The position numbers and the translations under genes are program-made. The notes beneath the pieces were generated by a model that was given only the letters and a program-made list of their open reading frames with translations, was not told where the DNA came from and did no database searches. Positions 6,514-8,236 of a stretch of 8,236 nucleotides of DNA are shown here, one piece after another (position 1 is the stretch's first letter; every line of letters starts with the position of its first letter). Source of the DNA: Myxococcales bacterium (lineage in GTDB: Bacteria > Myxococcota > Polyangia > Fen-1088); assembly GCA_003159055.1 (NCBI GenBank), contig PMLH01000530.1, forward strand, positions 6,368 through 14,603, in the 5' to 3' direction.

Positions 6514-7074
6514 CTAGAGCATTTCCAGCGGACGGATTGGCTGGCGCGTTTTCTTAAGGATGCGAAGGAAGTCGCCTTCGCCCCAGGCGAGGCAATCGAG
6601 CTCTTGATCGTTGAGCTGGCCATCCTCACCGACGAGCGAGTGGTGGGCATGGGTCTTGACCACCTCGGCGACGAACAGATCGTGACTGCCGAGTGGAACA
6701 ACGTACTTGACCTGGCATTCGAGGTTGATGGGACATTCGGAAATCAGCGGGGCCGCAACGATCGTGGATGCCTGCTTGGCAAAGCCCGATGCCAGGAACT
6801 TGTCAGAGTCTTTTCCGCTCCGCGTGCCACACAGCTCGACCTCGTCCATCTGCTTCGAGGTGGGAATGTTCACCACGAATTCTTTGGTCGCTGAGATGAT
6901 CGCGTGGCTGTGGCGGGATTTGCGCAACGAAACGGTCACCATCGGTGGCTTGGTGCAAGCCACGCCGGCCCAACTCACCGTGATGATGTTGTCCCGTCCG
7001 GTTGGGTCGCGCGTGGTGAGAAGCAGGACCGGGCGGGGAAAGAACCAGGGTCGAGGGGTTATCTTTTTCTTCAT
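6514..7074 (-). CDS. Flavin reductase-like FMN-binding split-barrel protein
   Basis: The protein has 186 residues in the flavin reductase-like (DIM6/NTAB, Pfam Flavin_Reduct) family: cytoplasmic FMN-binding proteins that often reduce flavin with NAD(P)H or supply it to a monooxygenase. Family features in order: PRPVLLLTTRD (13-23), NIITVSWAG (29-37, flavin-binding strand), PPMVTVSLRKSRHSH (43-57), EFVVNIPT (65-72), CGTRSGKDSDKF (82-93), ECPINLECQV (113-122) and LGSHDLFVAEV (128-138). I chose the ATG at 7074, giving MKKKITPRPW, because the motifs begin right after it. The frame stays open upstream to 7284, but that part overlaps the permease gene and is non-coding in style. No good ribosome binding site precedes the ATG. 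It follows the permease by 70 bases. Whether it serves a monooxygenase is unknown; none is visible here. Confidence 0.9.
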   Translation of the reverse strand: MKKKITPRPWFFPRPVLLLTTRDPTGRDNIITVSWAGVACTKPPMVTVSLRKSRHSHAIISATKEFVVNIPTSKQMDEVELCGTRSGKDSDKFLASGFAKQASTIVAAPLISECPINLECQVKYVVPLGSHDLFVAEVVKTHAHHSLVGEDGQLNDQELDCLAWGEGDFLRILKKTRQPIRPLEML

Positions 7075-7101
7075 GGGTCGGGCACGTCGGGTGCGTCGGG
7101 T
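7075..7101 (-). repeat. Three 9-base units directly before the flavin reductase ATG
   Basis: The minus strand reads ACCCGACGC, ACCCGACGT and GCCCGACCC directly before the start codon, each sharing CCCGAC. The units occupy the place where a ribosome binding site would be expected, and no GGAG-like sequence is seen. Confidence 0.45.
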
Positions 7102-7144
7102 CCACCAAGGGTACCAGCCCGAACCGAGAGTTCCAGCTTGGGTT

Positions 7145-8236
7145 TCAGCCTCGGGACTCGCCCTGGCCGAATTCCCGGCCTCTCTGCGCGAAATACGCGA
7201 GGACGCCGACACCCAAGGTTCCAAGGCCCACCAAGCCCTCGACCGGCCGCTGCACGATGGTGACGCCGGTCGAAGCGATGCCAAAAGCCAGAAACAATCC
7301 GGGCACCCAAGGCCAGCCGGGCACGTGCAGCGCCGGCCCTTCCTTCAGGCGCAACCGACACAGCCCGACGATGGTGGCCAGCATGCTGATGCCCAGCGTG
7401 AACCCGACGTACGTCAGGATCCGCTCGAAGGTTGCCGTCCACAGGGCCAAGAGGCCAAGGGCAAGCTGAAACACGAGAGCCAGGCGCGGCGGGCGCCCCG
7501 CACGTCCGGCGAATCGTCGAGGAAGCAGCCCATCGCCGGCCATGCGCGCCGCCACCTGCGGCCCGGTCATGGTCAGCGCCGACACGCAGAGAGCCAACGC
7601 CAGCGAAACCAAGCCCGACACGGCCCTGGCAAGCCAAGGGCCGCCCACGACTTCCGCGGCCACATGCGCGACGTCGATCCGCCCGGACAGAACCTCTGCC
7701 GGCGCTGCAAAAACGAATAGAGCGTTGAGTGCCAGGTAGAGCAACGTGACGATCGAGGTGCCGAGGATGAGCGAGCGCGGGAGGTTCCGCTTGGGATCCT
7801 TGACCTCACCGCCGATGTACACCGCCGCATTCCAGCCGAGGTAGCTGAAGGACACGATGACGAGCGCGAGCCCCAATTTCCCCGTGTTTCCAGCCACGGG
7901 CGTGGTGTGAAATCCATGCGGATACAGTCGGCCGAGCCCGAACGATGCAAACAAGGTGATGAGAACCACCTCGGCGACAACGATGGCCGCTTGCACGCGC
8001 GCGCCGAACGAAACCGAGCCGAAATGCAGCATTGACGCGGCCACCATGAGCAGCGTTGCGACAACCCTCGGGCTGACGCCAGCGGGGAGCCACGGCTGCA
8101 AATACTCGGCGAAGGCGTACGCCAGCGCCCCCAGCGGCACTGCAAAGCCAACGATGAGCGAAAGCCAACCAGCGACGTAGGCCGCCACCGGATGCAAGGT
8201 CCGAGAAAGAAAGACGTACTCGCCGCCGGATTCCGG
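7145..8236 (-). CDS. APC-superfamily amino-acid/polyamine permease (5' end outside window)
   Basis: This is an inner-membrane secondary transporter of the amino acid-polyamine-organocation superfamily, with 363 residues visible and the frame open to the right edge. A TTG at 8197 could be misread as a start, but the 13 codons before it read PESGGEYVFLSRT, the conserved first-helix-region motif (P-x-G-G-x-Y) of the family, so the gene begins beyond the window. About ten membrane helices are visible. Other signatures are SYLGWNAAVYIGGEVKDPKR (about 120-139) followed by NLPRSL, and GPQVAARMAGDGLLP after the next helices, corresponding to the usual cytoplasmic loop. The length fits a 12-helix member lacking about the first one or two helices. 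Substrate cannot be told. It is first in a minus-strand series with the flavin reductase and VOC genes. No regulatory site is visible because the upstream end is missing. Confidence 0.9.
   Translation of the reverse strand, partial: PESGGEYVFLSRTLHPVAAYVAGWLSLIVGFAVPLGALAYAFAEYLQPWLPAGVSPRVVATLLMVAASMLHFGSVSFGARVQAAIVVAEVVLITLFASFGLGRLYPHGFHTTPVAGNTGKLGLALVIVSFSYLGWNAAVYIGGEVKDPKRNLPRSLILGTSIVTLLYLALNALFVFAAPAEVLSGRIDVAHVAAEVVGGPWLARAVSGLVSLALALCVSALTMTGPQVAARMAGDGLLPRRFAGRAGRPPRLALVFQLALGLLALWTATFERILTYVGFTLGISMLATIVGLCRLRLKEGPALHVPGWPWVPGLFLAFGIASTGVTIVQRPVEGLVGLGTLGVGVLAYFAQRGREFGQGESRG

Overview
The window is GC-rich, with dense coding and few gaps. A lipoprotein with a long Gly/Thr/Ala low-complexity stalk and a Cys-rich beta domain, next to a large membrane-anchored propeller-like protein, is a style I associate with Myxococcota (Polyangia-type myxobacteria). 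That assignment rests on protein style only; there is no rRNA or other marker gene here.

Layout: (1) 3-1550, + strand: the 3' part of a multi-spanning GT-C-type membrane protein of the bacterial TMTC/O-mannosyltransferase-like group; its true start lies left of the window. (2) 1557-4115, - strand: an 852-residue single-pass membrane protein with a propeller-like body and an unassigned ~100-residue C-terminal alpha/beta domain. Its stop is 6 bases from the stop of the first gene. (3) 4237-5568, - strand: the Gly-rich lipoprotein, upstream of and codirectional with (2), possibly one transcription unit making a surface or envelope pair. (4) 5569-5946: the only sizeable gap (378 bases). It holds a candidate terminator and a striking series of perfect inverted repeats, several directly abutting, which no gene explains. 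(5) 5947-6426, 6514-7074 and 7145-8236, all - strand: a VOC/PhnB-like protein, a flavin reductase-like FMN-binding protein and an APC-family amino-acid/polyamine permease (its start lies beyond the right edge). They run permease, flavin reductase, VOC with gaps of 70 and 87 bases and could be one loose unit.

No tRNA, rRNA, CRISPR array, insertion sequence, integrase or recognisable defence gene was found. Most of the window is ordinary chromosomal content. The items most worth a second look are the inverted-repeat cluster at 5739-5866, the unassigned C-terminal domain of the propeller protein (1557-1865), and the lipoprotein/propeller pair.
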